From the NCBI GenBank assembly GCA_016906335.1, contig JADEYG010000002.1, positions 62,001 to 126,000 of the forward strand: a stretch of 64,000 nucleotides of DNA, given 5' to 3'. Source of the stretch: Novakomyces olei. Taxonomy: Eukaryota > Ascomycota > Novakomycetes > Novakomycetales > Novakomycetaceae. A program made the position numbers and the translations under genes. Under the pieces are notes generated by a model. That model ran no database searches and had not been told where the DNA came from. It saw only the letters and a list, made by a program, of their open reading frames with translations. Numbering within the stretch: position 1 is the first letter of the stretch; every line of letters begins with the position of its first letter. Positions 53,469 through 64,000 of this stretch are shown here, piece by piece.

Positions 53469-56400
53469 ATGACGAGCCAAAGCGATATGAAAGGCTTACA
53501 GCTTTTCATCACGGATTTGCGCAATTCAAAATCCCGAGACGCGGAGGAGCGGCGCATCAATACGGAACTCGCGAAAATGCGAGCAAAATTCAAAGACGCA
53601 AAACTAGACGCGTACCAGAGACGAAAATACATTTGCAAGGTAGCCCTGTCTTCATTTAACTAATTATGCTGACGTCGTAGCTGCTGTATATCTATATACT
53701 GGGATGGCCAATTACATTCGGACATTTGGAAGCTGTAAATATGCTCAATAGCAATACTTATAGTGAAAAACAGATCGGCTATCTCGCAGTTACGCTGCTG
53801 TTAAATGAGCGCAGCGATCTGACGAATTTAGTGGTCAATTCTATTCAAAAGGATTTGAACAGTAACAACGATGTTTTTAATTGTTTAGCCTTGCACGCCA
53901 TCGCCAACATCGGCAGCCGGGAGATGGCGGAAACTCTGGCACCTACAGTTCAATCGCTGCTAATATCTCCGTATGCATTAAAAAGAAAAAATTTGTGGCA
54001 AAAGTTTGGCAGAGATTTTGGAAGAGGCTGTCATATTGTTTATTTTAAATTTTTGATTTCATTTAATACATTCTTATTATATACATTTTGTTTGATCAGT
54101 TTTCGCTAACACAACAGAACTTCCGAGACGTTCGTAATGAAAAAGGCAGCCTTAACACTTTTACGGCTGCACCGCAAGTTTTCTGACGTGGTGCAAGTAC
54201 AATGGGCCGAGCGTATAATTCCCTTGATGGACCATCCGGACCTTGGAGTAACGCTCTCTGTAACCACTTTAGTGTTGGCTCTGGTACATGAAAATCGAGC
54301 AGCTTATGCTGCGAGCTATTCTCGTGCCTTGAATCGTTTGAATCGTATTGTTGTGGGCAAAGTGTACGATTCAGATTCTCTTTATTATAAAATTCCATCG
54401 CCCTGGCTACAAGTCAAATTGCTCCGAATATTACAATGCTATCCTGCCCCGACTGATCCGTCACTGCGAAACACATTAACTAAAGTCTTGGAGACCCTGT
54501 TTGGCATGTACCGTACCAACGTGCATAATGTACAGCAAAACAATGCATTAAATGCTATTTTTATTGAGGCCATTAACGTGGCTATGCTGTTATCAGAGGA
54601 TGATATTGTAAGGAAAGCAGGATCGCTTTTGGGACATTTCATTTCGTCCAAGGAAACAAACATTCGATACCTTGGCTTGGAAGGAATGGTGCGACTTGCT
54701 TCCGTTCCTCAATTGGATAAAGTATTTAGAGTACATGAACAATTGATTCTCGCTTCTCTACGAGATCGAGATGTGAGTATAAGAAGGAAAGCTTTGGACG
54801 TTGCTTTTAGTATTTGTAATGCTTCAAATGCCAAATTAATTGTTCACGAATTGGTGACATTGCTTTCCGTCACTGAAAAGTCGGCACGCGATGACATTGC
54901 TGTCAAAGTGGCTATACTGACAGAGTCGTTTGCCACCGATCCAAAATGGTAAAAACAATTATGTTCAAAATTATTTAAATGACGTTATTTTTAACAATTT
55001 AGGTACATTGACATTATGCTTTCCTTAATAATTGTGGCTGGCGATCATATCCCGGAGGAAATGTGGCAGCGTGTTGTCCAAATTGTTATGAGTAACGAAG
55101 AGCTTGAGCCTTATACGGCGACTTCCATTATGCGGCTGCTTCGTCGGGATATTGCACATGAGTATATAATAAAAATTGGGGGTTATGTGCTCGGTGAGTT
55201 TGGCCATTTAGTAGCAGGCGAGCCAGGGTGCTCACCGGAAGAGCAGTTTGATACATTGAACTCAAAATTTGGGATCTGTAGCAATGCTACCCGCGCCCTT
55301 CTGCTTTCCACATACCTGAAGTTTTATAATTTGTTCCCAGAGATTCGGTCTAGGGTTAGGGCCGTACTCGTTGAGCATACGAGGTCAATCGAACCAGAGC
55401 TGCAGCAACGAGCTTGCGAATACTTGGCCCTGTTAAAGCTAGGTGATGATGATCTTTTACGGGCAGTCTGTGAGGAAATGCCAGCTTACCCGAAAAAGCA
55501 GTCAGCTTTAATTTTGCGATTACAGGGCAGTACTGCTGGCAATGGAACTAGCAACGAAAATGGAGCTTTCAGCGGCAGTAGTACGTCCACTGAAGAATTC
55601 ATGAAACGTTCCAGTCTTGGTGCTACTTCTTTTGACAGGAAAAAGAGTCTGTCCCAGAAAAGAGCGTCCAAACTTTTCCTTGAAAACCTTGAACGGGCAT
55701 CACCTAAAAAGGCGGAAAGCAATGGAGGGTTGTCTGACCTGGGCTTCGGGTTAAGTCCGGGGCTTAAAGCGAACGGAGAATTTACAATTTCGTCCCCCTC
55801 AAAATTACCGTTAAATCCGAGCAATCAATCTGAAAACAACAATGCCTATAATAAAAACAAAGGCAATAATGCTATTGTCGGTGCATCGAGTCCGAGTATC
55901 CTAAACGATCTCGTCGGACTTGACCTGACTTCTCCGTCAAGCACCCAGAGCCCCATTCCAGCAACAGTGTCCCAGCAGCTCTCGAGCAAATGGGAAATCG
56001 GGTTCAAAAGGCTCCTGACTCGATCAGATGGGATTCTTTTCCAGGACGATCAGATTCGGATCGGTATCAGATCAAACTACAATGGCTGCAACGGCGAAAT
56101 GGAAATTTTCCTGAAAAATATGACGGGATCACGCTATACTTCCCTGGCAATTGAGACACTTTCTGGCAATAATAATAACAAATCTAATTACGGAGCAGAC
56201 GCCGTAGTGATTGCACAAAATATACCCTCAACAATTTTAGAGCCAAATGGATCTCAAGCCCAATCGTTTTCCATAACGGCAAAGACGGCAATTGCGGAAT
56301 CGCCACTCGTTAGAGTCTCTTATATAGCAGGCTCCTTTCAAGCCGTATTGCTCCGTCTCCCAATAACCCTGCACAAATTCCTGCAACCCGTAATGTCGCG

Positions 56401-56854
56401 AGACATAACGGCCGCGTCATTTTTCGAGCGATGGAAACATATTGGCGAAGCTGCAGATTCGGGCTCGCTCGAATGCCAAAAGATTTTTGGTGTCGAAATT
56501 CGGGGCAACCGGATTGATCCGTCCCGGTCACGTGACGTTTTACGTTTATTGAACTGGGGAATTCTTGATGATATTGACCCTAACCCTATAAACATCGTAG
56601 GCGCGGCGATTGTGAATACTCAAGAGAGCAAAATTGGGACAATGCTGCGGCTTGAGCCTAATTTGGATAAAATGGTGCGACTTTATTTCATACATTTATT
56701 TTTAATTTACATTTCTCTACAGATGCTTGCTTGAGTGCACATTGATACTAACTTGCAGATGTACCGTATAACCGTCCGGTCAACGGCTCCCGGAGTCAGC
56801 GAGATTTTGGTAAAAGATCTGGTCTTTCTTTTAGCCGACGGATACCCAGTGTAA
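53469..56854 (+). CDS. APL3: AP-2 complex alpha-adaptin (Apl3)
   Basis: Large subunit of the clathrin adaptor AP-2 at the plasma membrane, binding PIP2, cargo and accessory factors. Five exons: 53469-53639, 53681-53970, 54118-54948, 55003-56674, 56759-56854, giving 1019 residues. The trunk matches alpha-adaptin: MKGLQLFITDLRNSKSRDAE, YIYILGWPITFGHLEAVNML, HAIANIGSREMAETLAP, IPSPWLQVKLLRILQCYP, YIIKIGGYVLGEFGHLVAGE, ATRALLLSTYLKFYNLFPEI. A Ser/Asn-rich hinge runs over about 560-720, then the ear (KWEIGFKRLLTRSDGIL) and platform. The last 32 residues come from a separate exon starting exactly at MYRITVRST. Introns 41, 147, 54 and 84 bp. Confidence 0.94.
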
Positions 56855-57278
56855 ATTTTATGACTTGCTACCTTTTGTACAAATATTGAGCCAAAGATGT
56901 ATATTACCGTTGGTGCCATCAACATTGATCATTTAACGGTGATGCTCGAGGCACTTTGGAGTATATTGATTCATGTCATTCAAACTCGAATCATTGTGAC
57001 TATATTGATTCAGGGGATTGTTTTTTTCCCCATTTTCGGGCCGTACAGCTATCCATTAATCAGGGCCATCGCTACTACTCTATTCATTAGACTTGACGAG
57101 TTACGCATCAAATTTATGAAAACTCATAAAATATCATTCAACTGTTCGACTATATAATGTATCTAGCGACGAATAAACCATCATTCAATTTTCATTCTGT
57201 GACTGTATAACCATGCGGCCCTCAATGTATTACGAGTGTATCCCTTTTTGTCATTATTGTAGTTCTATTAAACATACA
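56855..57278. other. Convergent intergenic region APL3/GH76
   Basis: 424 bp. Unsupported short frames only. No gene or RNA recognised. Confidence 0.5.
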
Positions 57279-58959
57279 TTAATGATGACACCAAGGCCGG
57301 CAGCCATTCGGGTCGAGAACGGACGAACCAGTACACAGCAACTTTGCAATTGACGCGTTGCCTAAAAGGGATTTACACATGGGCCGATGCGGAACATCGA
57401 CATTATCAACAATTTCACGCTCAGCACCGGAAGCTCGCAAAGACTGGCTTTGACCAGTTGCGCGATTAAACGCGGCAGTTGTCTCTTCGTCGATCACATA
57501 CAGCTTCCAATCGAACCAGTAAAGACCATCGTGCTGATCCTTTAGATACTCGACGGCGTATCGGCACTGCACTCCGAGTTCTTGTCTGACTTTTTGGTAA
57601 ACTTGGCCCTTCCTTGAATCGGCTGGTTCATTACAAAGAGCCCGAAGGATTTCGGTACAGCCATCGACAAGATGATGGATCCATCCAGAGTTATCGATCC
57701 ATAGTCTGTCTCGCTCATTGTTTACCGTTTTATCATACAAATTTTCATTGTGATTAATCGCTGCTTCTGCCATATCCATTGCTTGGTTGATGTACGACTC
57801 GTCATGCGTTAATTTGTACAATAGGCAGAGGCCGTGCAGAGTTGCCCCAGTATTGTATGACAGCTGAACCGGGTCAACCACGAATTTGTGCTGGCTCTCG
57901 TCCCAATGGTAGTTGTCTGCAATAAGGCCGTTTGGCTGCTTGAGAACCCGAATGACCCAATCAATACATCTACGTCCAAATTCTTGCATTCCTTCTCTGT
58001 CTTGAATTTGGTGACAGGCTAAACGCAGCGCAGCGACACCGGCCGGTGCAGTTGAACATGCATTCATTCCTTCTGTTCTGTTTAGATGCCAATAGATTCC
58101 GCCTTCTTTTTTGTTCCATCCACCAAAGATGAAGCTTCGCATAACCGTTGCGCCTCTCTGCAAGAACTCTCGGTCCTGGGTCGCCTCGTACGCTGTTATC
58201 AGGGCGTTTATTATATGCTCGTTGTCGTCATAGTATAGATCGTCGTCCTGGAATTAGACGCGAATAACAAAACCCAAAAAAATGCAACGATAAAGAGACC
58301 ATTAAGCATAGCAAAAGCAAACAACAATATACTATAATTGACAAATAAAAAGCAAATAAATAGACAATAAATAGACAGAGCACGGAGCTAGAGAAATAGG
58401 GTATTAACGATATTGTCAAGGCATGTTGAAAACAAATTGCTTTACGGTCTCTGTTTATATTTTATTTATTTTAGTCTAGTTCCTGGCTTACCGCAGTAAT
58501 CCAAGCAGAGTATGCGCATCGATTCCAATTGTAATGCTTATTGATAGCCTCGTAAGCCATTTGCAGCTCTTTCCCCGTAGTGGGATTAGGATTATGCAGC
58601 ATTGCCTCGGCCAAGGCCGCCAGCATAATGCCTACTCTACCACATTAATCCATGTACTGCAGCACTAGAACTTACCCCCACACAAGGTACCCGTGCTCAT
58701 CGCCAATAGTCCCGTTGCAGGGCACTTTGGCACAAAACCGTCCGAGATCAGTGTTCCAAAAGTACACAAATGTGCGACTTGAGAGCTGGCAGCCTTCATC
58801 AAGCATCCAATTCTCCGTTATAGGGATCTTATTTTCGTCTAAATTAGGAGCCGAAAAGTGTTTTTGCACATGGCGAAACTCGTTCTGAGCTGTTCGATTG
58901 AACTTTTCGCGTAATTGGTCTTTGATTTGGCCTTTGAACTGATTCAACAATGCATCCAT
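57279..58959 (-). CDS. GH76-like six-hairpin glycosidase, apparently intracellular
   Basis: Alpha/alpha-barrel protein resembling family GH76 (alpha-1,6-mannanase). Three exons: 58676-58959, 58492-58636, 57279-58247, giving 465 residues. Barrel-type motifs include GIMLAALAEAMLHNPNP, WNRCAYSAWITADDDLYYDD, EHIINALITAYEATQDREFL, NKKEGGIYWHLNRTEG, STAPAGVAALRLACHQIQDR and VQLSYNTGATLHGLCLLYKL. There is no signal peptide or GPI signal, unlike Dcw1/Dfg5 wall enzymes, so a cytosolic role is likely. The catalytic acid pair may be the Asp-Asp-Asp at the exon 2/3 junction, but I cannot prove that. Introns 39 and 244 bp. Its start faces away from VNX1. Confidence 0.78.
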
Positions 58960-59600
58960 TATCGATGACGTACGAAGGAGGATTATTTGGCACCGGAGTC
59001 GATTACGCACCGAGTTTGTGCAGCAATAGAGTTTGCACAGCAATAGAGTTTGACGCTAGACTGTAATTATTGCCTGATAAGGCTACGATACTCCAATTGT
59101 TGGGCTAAAATATAAAAGGGAGTTAACCCTGATTAAATTTAAGTGTATATTACTTGTCATTGTTAGTTTAGATAATATAAAGTTTAGATAAAATAAAGTT
59201 TAGATAAAATAAAGTTTAGATAAAAGGGTTTGATAACAACGGCAACAACCGCAATAACTGTGATCGCCATAATAACCCTAATTATATATTGCGTTGAGTA
59301 TAACAATTGTTACAGCTTTTGGCAGACTAAAATAAGGGTTTATGAATCGATGAATGTATGGCAATAATGTCTGCCGAGTTGAGGAAGGGAAACGTGACTC
59401 TTGATTTAGACTAAATAACCCAATAAAATTACACGGCCAATATCTTTATCTTTATTCAATGAGATTTTGTGTGGAGCATATTGCAGCCAGTCATCATTTT
59501 AAATTTATAAAACGCGTTACCGACAGGTCGACTTCTCAAAAACTAAATTACAATATATATATATCATTCTCTATGCTTATTTATAATCCCACGATGCATA
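58960..59600. other. Intergenic region with 16-bp tandem repeat
   Basis: 641 bp, AT-rich. About four units of AGTTTAGATAAAATAA occur at 59165-59225. ATAACCCTAATT at 59271 is a single telomere-like unit. No gene seen. Confidence 0.55.
59165..59225. repeat. 16-bp tandem repeat
   Basis: About four copies of AGTTTAGATAAAATAA between the GH76 and VNX1 genes. Confidence 0.85.
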
Positions 59601-62600
59601 CTATTGTGTACCAAACTGAACGGATGGCGGGCGCGCTTCAAAAACCAACCGCGCGCCGTTCATAAAGCTGTTTGTGGGGGTTATTAGAAACCCTACTAAA
59701 GTGACCACATAGGCCATGCACAATATAGACCCCTTGAAATAATTGCTCTTGCCCTCGCCGTACACATAAGAAAGCAAAAACACACAGAGCACAATGCACA
59801 CGAGATCCCACCTTGGGAAAATTAGGTCGAACGTGTTAGCCGCCAGTTCTTTTATACCCCAATTTTTGTACGCACTATAAGCCACGAGAGCGGGTACCTG
59901 TAAAAGGCAGACTTGAAGCGCGTAAGCCGAGCCAATTTCAAGACTAGAGTTAGCAGCTGTTTAGAGGAAATAAGGAGAGAAAGAGAGAATAAGGAGAGAA
60001 AGAGAGAATAAGGAGAGAAAGAGAGAATAAGGAGAGAAAGAGAGAATAAGGAGAGAAAGAGAGAATAAGGAGAGAAAGAGAGAATAAGGAGAGAAAGAGA
60101 GAATAAGGAGAGAAAGAGAGAACAAGGAGAGAAAGAGAGAACAAGGAGAGAAAGAGAGAACAAGGAGAGAAAGAGAGAATAAGGAGAGAAAGAGAGAATA
60201 AGGAGAGAAAGAGAAGCAAAAATAAACAATATAAAACAGATTTGAATTGATAATAATAATTATAAAATAAATCGTACCTCAAGGCCACGTTTCCATTCAA
60301 GGCAAATGAAATAGCGTTCATAAACTCTGTAGTATTGGGTACTAGAGCAAACAGTGTAAACCCTAAAAACTTCATATCCACGTCGACCCGGCTCAGAACC
60401 GAATCGACAGTATCCACCAGAATCTCGGCGATAACAGCGTAGAGCAAAGTTGCAGATAGTAGAATAACATAACTCTTCGTCCGGCTCCAGTTCGGGGCAT
60501 CGTGGCCGTCATGGTGGACCTCCATTTCCTCTTCTTCCGCCAGCATAGGGCCGTAGCTTGAAACTGCTCTCTGTGAGGCAGCTGGCCCAAGATTTCGTCG
60601 GCGCAGCGACCGTCGGGAGGATTGTTCATGGTACTCTTGAACGGCTTGAGCGGCAATTGCCCGGATATACCGAGCCGTCTCGAACTTGCCCGGGGACGAC
60701 AGGTCATTTTCGTCCCGGACACTTCCCGACCGGGCGGCAAAACTAGCCGGCCAATTGTCGTGCATGTCCTCACGGCTCGGCTTTAGCGATACGTTTTTGC
60801 GACCTGTAGATTCGGCGTTTAGCTGGAGAGGTGTATAATTGCCAGCTGTGACTGCCGCGTTCGACCTTGAAGGCGACCGCACCGTGTTGGCCCGGGAATT
60901 GTTACGCGATAACACGGGCCGTGGGAGGGTGGACGTGTTGCTGTTCATTGTGTGAAGCGGATTTGCATTAGAATTGACACTCAAATTAGGGTTAGGGTTT
61001 ATAAAGGTGCTCGAATTAGGGTTAGGGTTTGCGTGATTACCCATGTTTACCACGGCCGGCTGCTGCCAAATCATGGCGGCATGAGTCCTGAGTGTGAACC
61101 ATAGTCCAATTATATAGCACAGTAATAAGCAGGCGGAGCAGAGGTAAGTAAACGGCTTTACTCGCGACTGGTAAAAAGGATCATCGACGGCAGTAGCCTG
61201 ATCAAATTCACACCGAGCACAGTAATCGAGGCCGACGGCGGAAGAATTGCAGTCAGAGCACCTCAGCTCGTACGTCCCGTAAACCTGGTAAAAAAGAGTG
61301 GGAGCAAAACAACCGAGGACAGCAAAAAGCAGCATTGTGGAGGTTACTCCCGCGCTTTTGGCGTTAAACCTCTGAGTTTTTTTCTTCAAGGCCCCGGCAC
61401 ACATACTAAGGCCCGGCATGAGTAGGACTCCTGCTAAAATGCTGCCGATAACACTGCCCTCTACGAGACGGCCCTTGCCTCTGTTAAGAGCGACAGCGTA
61501 GAGGAAAACTTCCACGACTGAGCCAAAAAAAGCATTCACCGCAGCTCCCATCCCCATGGAGCTTTGAGCGGAAATACTGGCGACTGCCTGGCCGATAAAG
61601 TAGGCCAGTGGCACAATTGACGCGAGGGCCAGTACGAAAACTGTGGCTGGCCTGGTAGCGAAATGATCATGGCCCCACCAGGCGCCGAGGACGTAGTCTG
61701 CCAGAATGGTGTACACGACAAGAGCGAGCAAATTAATAAAAATAATATTGGTTCCATCAATCGTGTATTTAAAGTACTTTACCCCACCGGCCCGGTAGGT
61801 ACAGAGCAGCACATTTTGTGGGGCTTCGGATCTCGAGCTCTGGAACTCGAGCTGTAGCGGATGGTGCTGCAGGTACCGGTAAAGCATATGGCAAACTTTA
61901 GCCATAGGAACAAAGTACACACTGAACCAGCAGAGCAAGGAAACCGCCAATAAAATGGGCCCAACAAAAGTGTAAAAAAGAAGGAAAAACGCTACACGGG
62001 CAAACGTCCATTTGCCTCTGCCAAACAGCCGCAGTTTACTCTGCGAAAAAGGCGATTGCTGTAGCAATGGATCGCATTCTTGGCTGCTTAAAACACTCGC
62101 CTCCATATCTCGCCATTCCTCAATAGCACGACCCCTTCCTTCGTCCTCATGCGCATACTCCTCCGAGTACCGCAGCTCCAAGTACCGCCCAAAAGGGTAG
62201 AACGCGTAACGCGCTAGTCCGGCAAAGACGCGTCTGTAGCGGGCGCCTGTACGCGTCCAAACTACGCACATTACCAGTGTGGGCAGAGTAAACAGCAGCG
62301 CCATCCACCAGCCAAACAGCAGTACCCAAAGAGCATTATTGTAGCTGTTGTGGCCACGAGTCCGGCCCGGTGCGGAGTGGATCTCGCCTTCAGCGCTGCG
62401 CTGAACTGACCTGGATTTCTTATAGACCGCCGGCTTCCATATTCTTATACCAAAGGGGTGCGACTTGTTTATCCGCTCCTGCCGCTCCTTCAAGTCGAGG
62501 CTCGTTACGCTCTGTACACTGTCCGCATCGCTCTCAGGGCTGTTTTGTGACGTATCTGCGCCCGTTTCAGCATCGTTTCTACGCCCATTGTCTCTCGACA

Positions 62601-62745
62601 ATGAACCTTGCTCCGATCCGGCTACCGAGCCTCGGTCCGAGTTCGCTTCCAGCTGCGGCTGTGGCGGGTCCTGCTCAATTGCGTCACCCACATCTGCCGG
62701 CGCTGGCCGTTCGCTAAAGTAATCAGTCTCGCCAGAGCCCGACAT
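59601..62745 (-). CDS. VNX1: Vacuolar cation/proton exchanger Vnx1 (CaCA family)
   Basis: Low-affinity monovalent cation/H+ antiporter of the vacuolar membrane. Exons 60278-62745 and 59601-59943 give 936 residues (yeast 908). The N-terminal 120 residues are acidic and Ser-rich; the cytosolic block SHPFGIRIWKPAVYKK precedes the first spans. The two alpha repeats of CaCA exchangers are seen as NAFFGSVVEVFLYAVALNRG and NTTEFMNAISFALNGN. The exon junction rebuilds ALNGNVALSLEIGSAYALQV. A Cys-rich loop (ELRCSDCNSSAVGLDYCARC) follows the first half. The long loop contains Asn/Pro repeats encoded by TTAGGG tracts. The 334-bp intron holds a 19-bp minisatellite and, unspliced, leaves the frame open. 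Confidence 0.92.
59970..60213. repeat. 19-bp minisatellite inside the VNX1 intron
   Basis: About 13 near-identical units of AATAAGGAGAGAAAGAGAG (purine-only plus T), with a C-for-T variant in three middle copies. It lies wholly inside the intron 59944-60277. On the gene strand it is a long pyrimidine tract between donor and branch point. Confidence 0.95.
60990..61032. repeat. Two TTAGGGTTAGGG tracts inside VNX1 coding sequence
   Basis: TTAGGGTTAGGGTTT occurs twice 24 bp apart. On the gene strand this gives the repeated Asn-Pro-Asn-Pro-Asn of the disordered loop. Confidence 0.85.
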
Positions 62746-63258
62746 TGTGCGCGTCCTGCGCAGTGCGCAATGTATTTTTGTGAATTTATTATCAGAATTA
62801 TTTATTTATTATAAATAAATAATAAATAATAAATAATAAATAATAAATAATAAATAATAAATAATAAATAATAAATAATAAATAATAAATAATAAATAAT
62901 AAATAATAAATAATAAATAATAAATAATAAATAATAAATAATAAATAATAAATAAATAATAAATTGTGCTTCATCAATACTGCATGCAGTATTGCTTGCA
63001 ATGATAACCAGCTCTCGGAATGACATCTATTATTGGGATTAGCGTAAGCAGAAATACGTAGTAGCAATTGTACACTCGGCTCCGTTGCCGGACGTATGCG
63101 GGGCGGCAATTCACAGCGATACGGGAGCGATTAAGGCTGAAATCGAACGCGGCAGATTTCGATTACGGCCATACAATCGTCGAGCCAAAAATCGGGAAAA
63201 AAAAACGGTTATAAAGACACAAGTATCGAAGCTGTGGGTCAACTTTGCCAAGTGTTAA
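62746..63258. other. Divergent VNX1/myosin promoter region with 7-bp satellite
   Basis: 513 bp. About 150 bp is a TAAATAA tandem repeat at 62812-62963. The remainder has no gene. Confidence 0.6.
62812..62963. repeat. 7-bp tandem repeat (TAAATAA)n
   Basis: About 21 copies of TAAATAA starting 66 bp upstream of the VNX1 start codon. Because 7 is not a multiple of 3, all three frames give the same seven-residue repeat (chance frames only). Confidence 0.95.
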
Positions 63259-64000
63259 ATGGTACATTCGCCTTCCTTTTATCGCATTGCGCCAATAGAT
63301 CTGAGCTAATGTCAAGGCGATTACAAAACGCGCGGGCCGTACAAAAGGCCTTCATCATGGCGGAATCGATGCAGCGGCAAAAGGCGGCAAGCAGCAGCCG
63401 GCAGCGGTTAAAAAAGCCGCTTACGAAGCGACAAAGCGGAAAGCCGTCGGTGTCGATGATCTTACGCTCCTGTCGACGATCAGCAACGAGTCAATCAATG
63501 AAAATTTGAAGAAACGGTTCCAGAATGGAGAAATTTATACTTATATCGGCCACGTGCTTATTAGTGTGAACCCGTTCCGTGATTTGGGTATATACACGCA
63601 CGACATTGTCGAGTCTTACAAGGGCAAAAACCGTTTGGAAATGGCGCCGCACGTGTTTGCTATCGCCGAGAGCTCTTACTACCAGCTGAAAGCGTACAAT
63701 GAGAATCAGTGTATCATTATTTCCGGAGAGTCTGGCGCAGGAAAAACAGAGGCAGCCAAACGGATAATGGAGTATATCGCCAGCGCCTCTGAGGGCGGAG
63801 AGGACTCGGCTATCCAGCGAGTGAAGGAGACGATTCTCGCCACCAATCCGCTGCTCGAGTCTTTTGGCTGCGCAAAGACGTTGCGCAACAACAACTCTTC
63901 CAGACACGGAAAGTACCTCGAGATTGAGTTTAGTCGTGCCGGAGCGCCTATGGGCGCTCACGTTATCAACTACCTGCTGGAAAAGGGTAGGATCGTTTCG
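63259..64000 (+). CDS. MYO5: Class I myosin heavy chain (Myo3/Myo5 type), 5' part
   Basis: Actin-based motor of endocytic patches. The window holds the first 229 residues. Exon 1 appears to be just the ATG at 63259-63261; a 55-bp intron (GTACAT...GCTAATGTCAAG) follows and exon 2 runs from 63317 out of the window. This yields [11 protein letters not shown], like the MA-x-x-K/R-R-AG start of class I fungal myosins. Then come [40 protein letters not shown], the P-loop [20 protein letters not shown], loop 1 and switch 1 [15 protein letters not shown]. The motor remainder, IQ motifs, TH1 and SH3 tail lie beyond 64000. The single-codon exon is inference from phase and splice motifs. Confidence 0.9.

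Noticed and set aside
56897-57157. Small protein gene after APL3
   Set aside because: AT-rich chance frame directly after the APL3 stop; no family match.
59852-60229. Separate Ser/Leu/Phe repeat membrane protein
   Set aside because: It is the 19-bp minisatellite inside the VNX1 intron; splice signals and the rebuilt exchanger motif explain it.
62798-63109. Hydrophobic IIYYLLF repeat protein
   Set aside because: The TAAATAA satellite gives the same seven residues in every frame; no start context or homologue.

Overview
The window is nuclear DNA from an ascomycete fungus, probably yeast-like. The host genes are fungal orthologues, including the DASH subunit Dad4, class I myosin, Tvp38, Vnx1 and Mdm31. 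They are compact but carry about 40 short introns (mostly 35-150 bp) with a CTAAY-type branch motif only 4-12 nt before the AG. CTG reads as leucine at conserved positions, so this is not a CTG-clade yeast. A p15/Nxt1-type export factor and the intron density suggest an early-diverging lineage (Taphrinomycotina or basal Saccharomycotina). That placement is inference.

Bases 1-22607 are a pile of retroelements inserted into one another. The outermost visible element is a broken minus-strand Ty1/copia fossil F (5' LTR 21979-22607; gag and protease traces down to 14691). Into F went a broken plus-strand copia element D (3' part 12227-14690), a chromodomain Ty3/gypsy element E that looks whole (14940-20729, identical LTRs, CCTGG duplication) and a solo LTR (20790-21420, AATGG duplication). 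D is interrupted by a broken Ty3 element B (3' LTR 11944-12226). B is interrupted by its close relative A (3328-8954, looks whole, GATTG duplication) and, on the left, by minus-strand Ty3 element C (runs off the window; 5' LTR about 2832-3211). A and E share an extra open frame between 5' LTR and gag-pol that I do not recognise.

Bases 22608-64000 are ordinary host sequence, and most exon structures could be resolved by eye. In order: PRE4 (+), PIH1 (-), NXT1 (+), DAD4 (-), STE24 (+), a FAH-domain hydrolase (+), SDH6 (-), an unrecognised mitochondrial-type protein (+), MDM31 (-), a secreted cysteine-rich protein (-), PNO1 (+), a bZIP factor (-), ARP5 (-), TVP38 (-), an aldo-keto reductase (+), a PLP-homeostasis protein (+), a short-chain dehydrogenase (-), APL3 (+), a GH76-like protein (-), VNX1 (-) and the start of a class I myosin gene (+). 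Several (NXT1, DAD4, SDH6, most of TVP38, the SDR) only appear once short exons are linked. The genes are unrelated housekeeping functions (proteasome, R2TP, mRNA export, kinetochore, CAAX processing, SDH assembly, mitochondrial shape, ribosome assembly, chromatin, Golgi, endocytosis, vacuolar ion exchange), with no metabolic cluster.

Intergenic DNA contains long perfect AAT tracts, a 7-bp satellite, and short TTAGGG-type tracts that also occur inside coding sequence. No tRNA, rRNA, CRISPR array or prokaryotic feature was seen.
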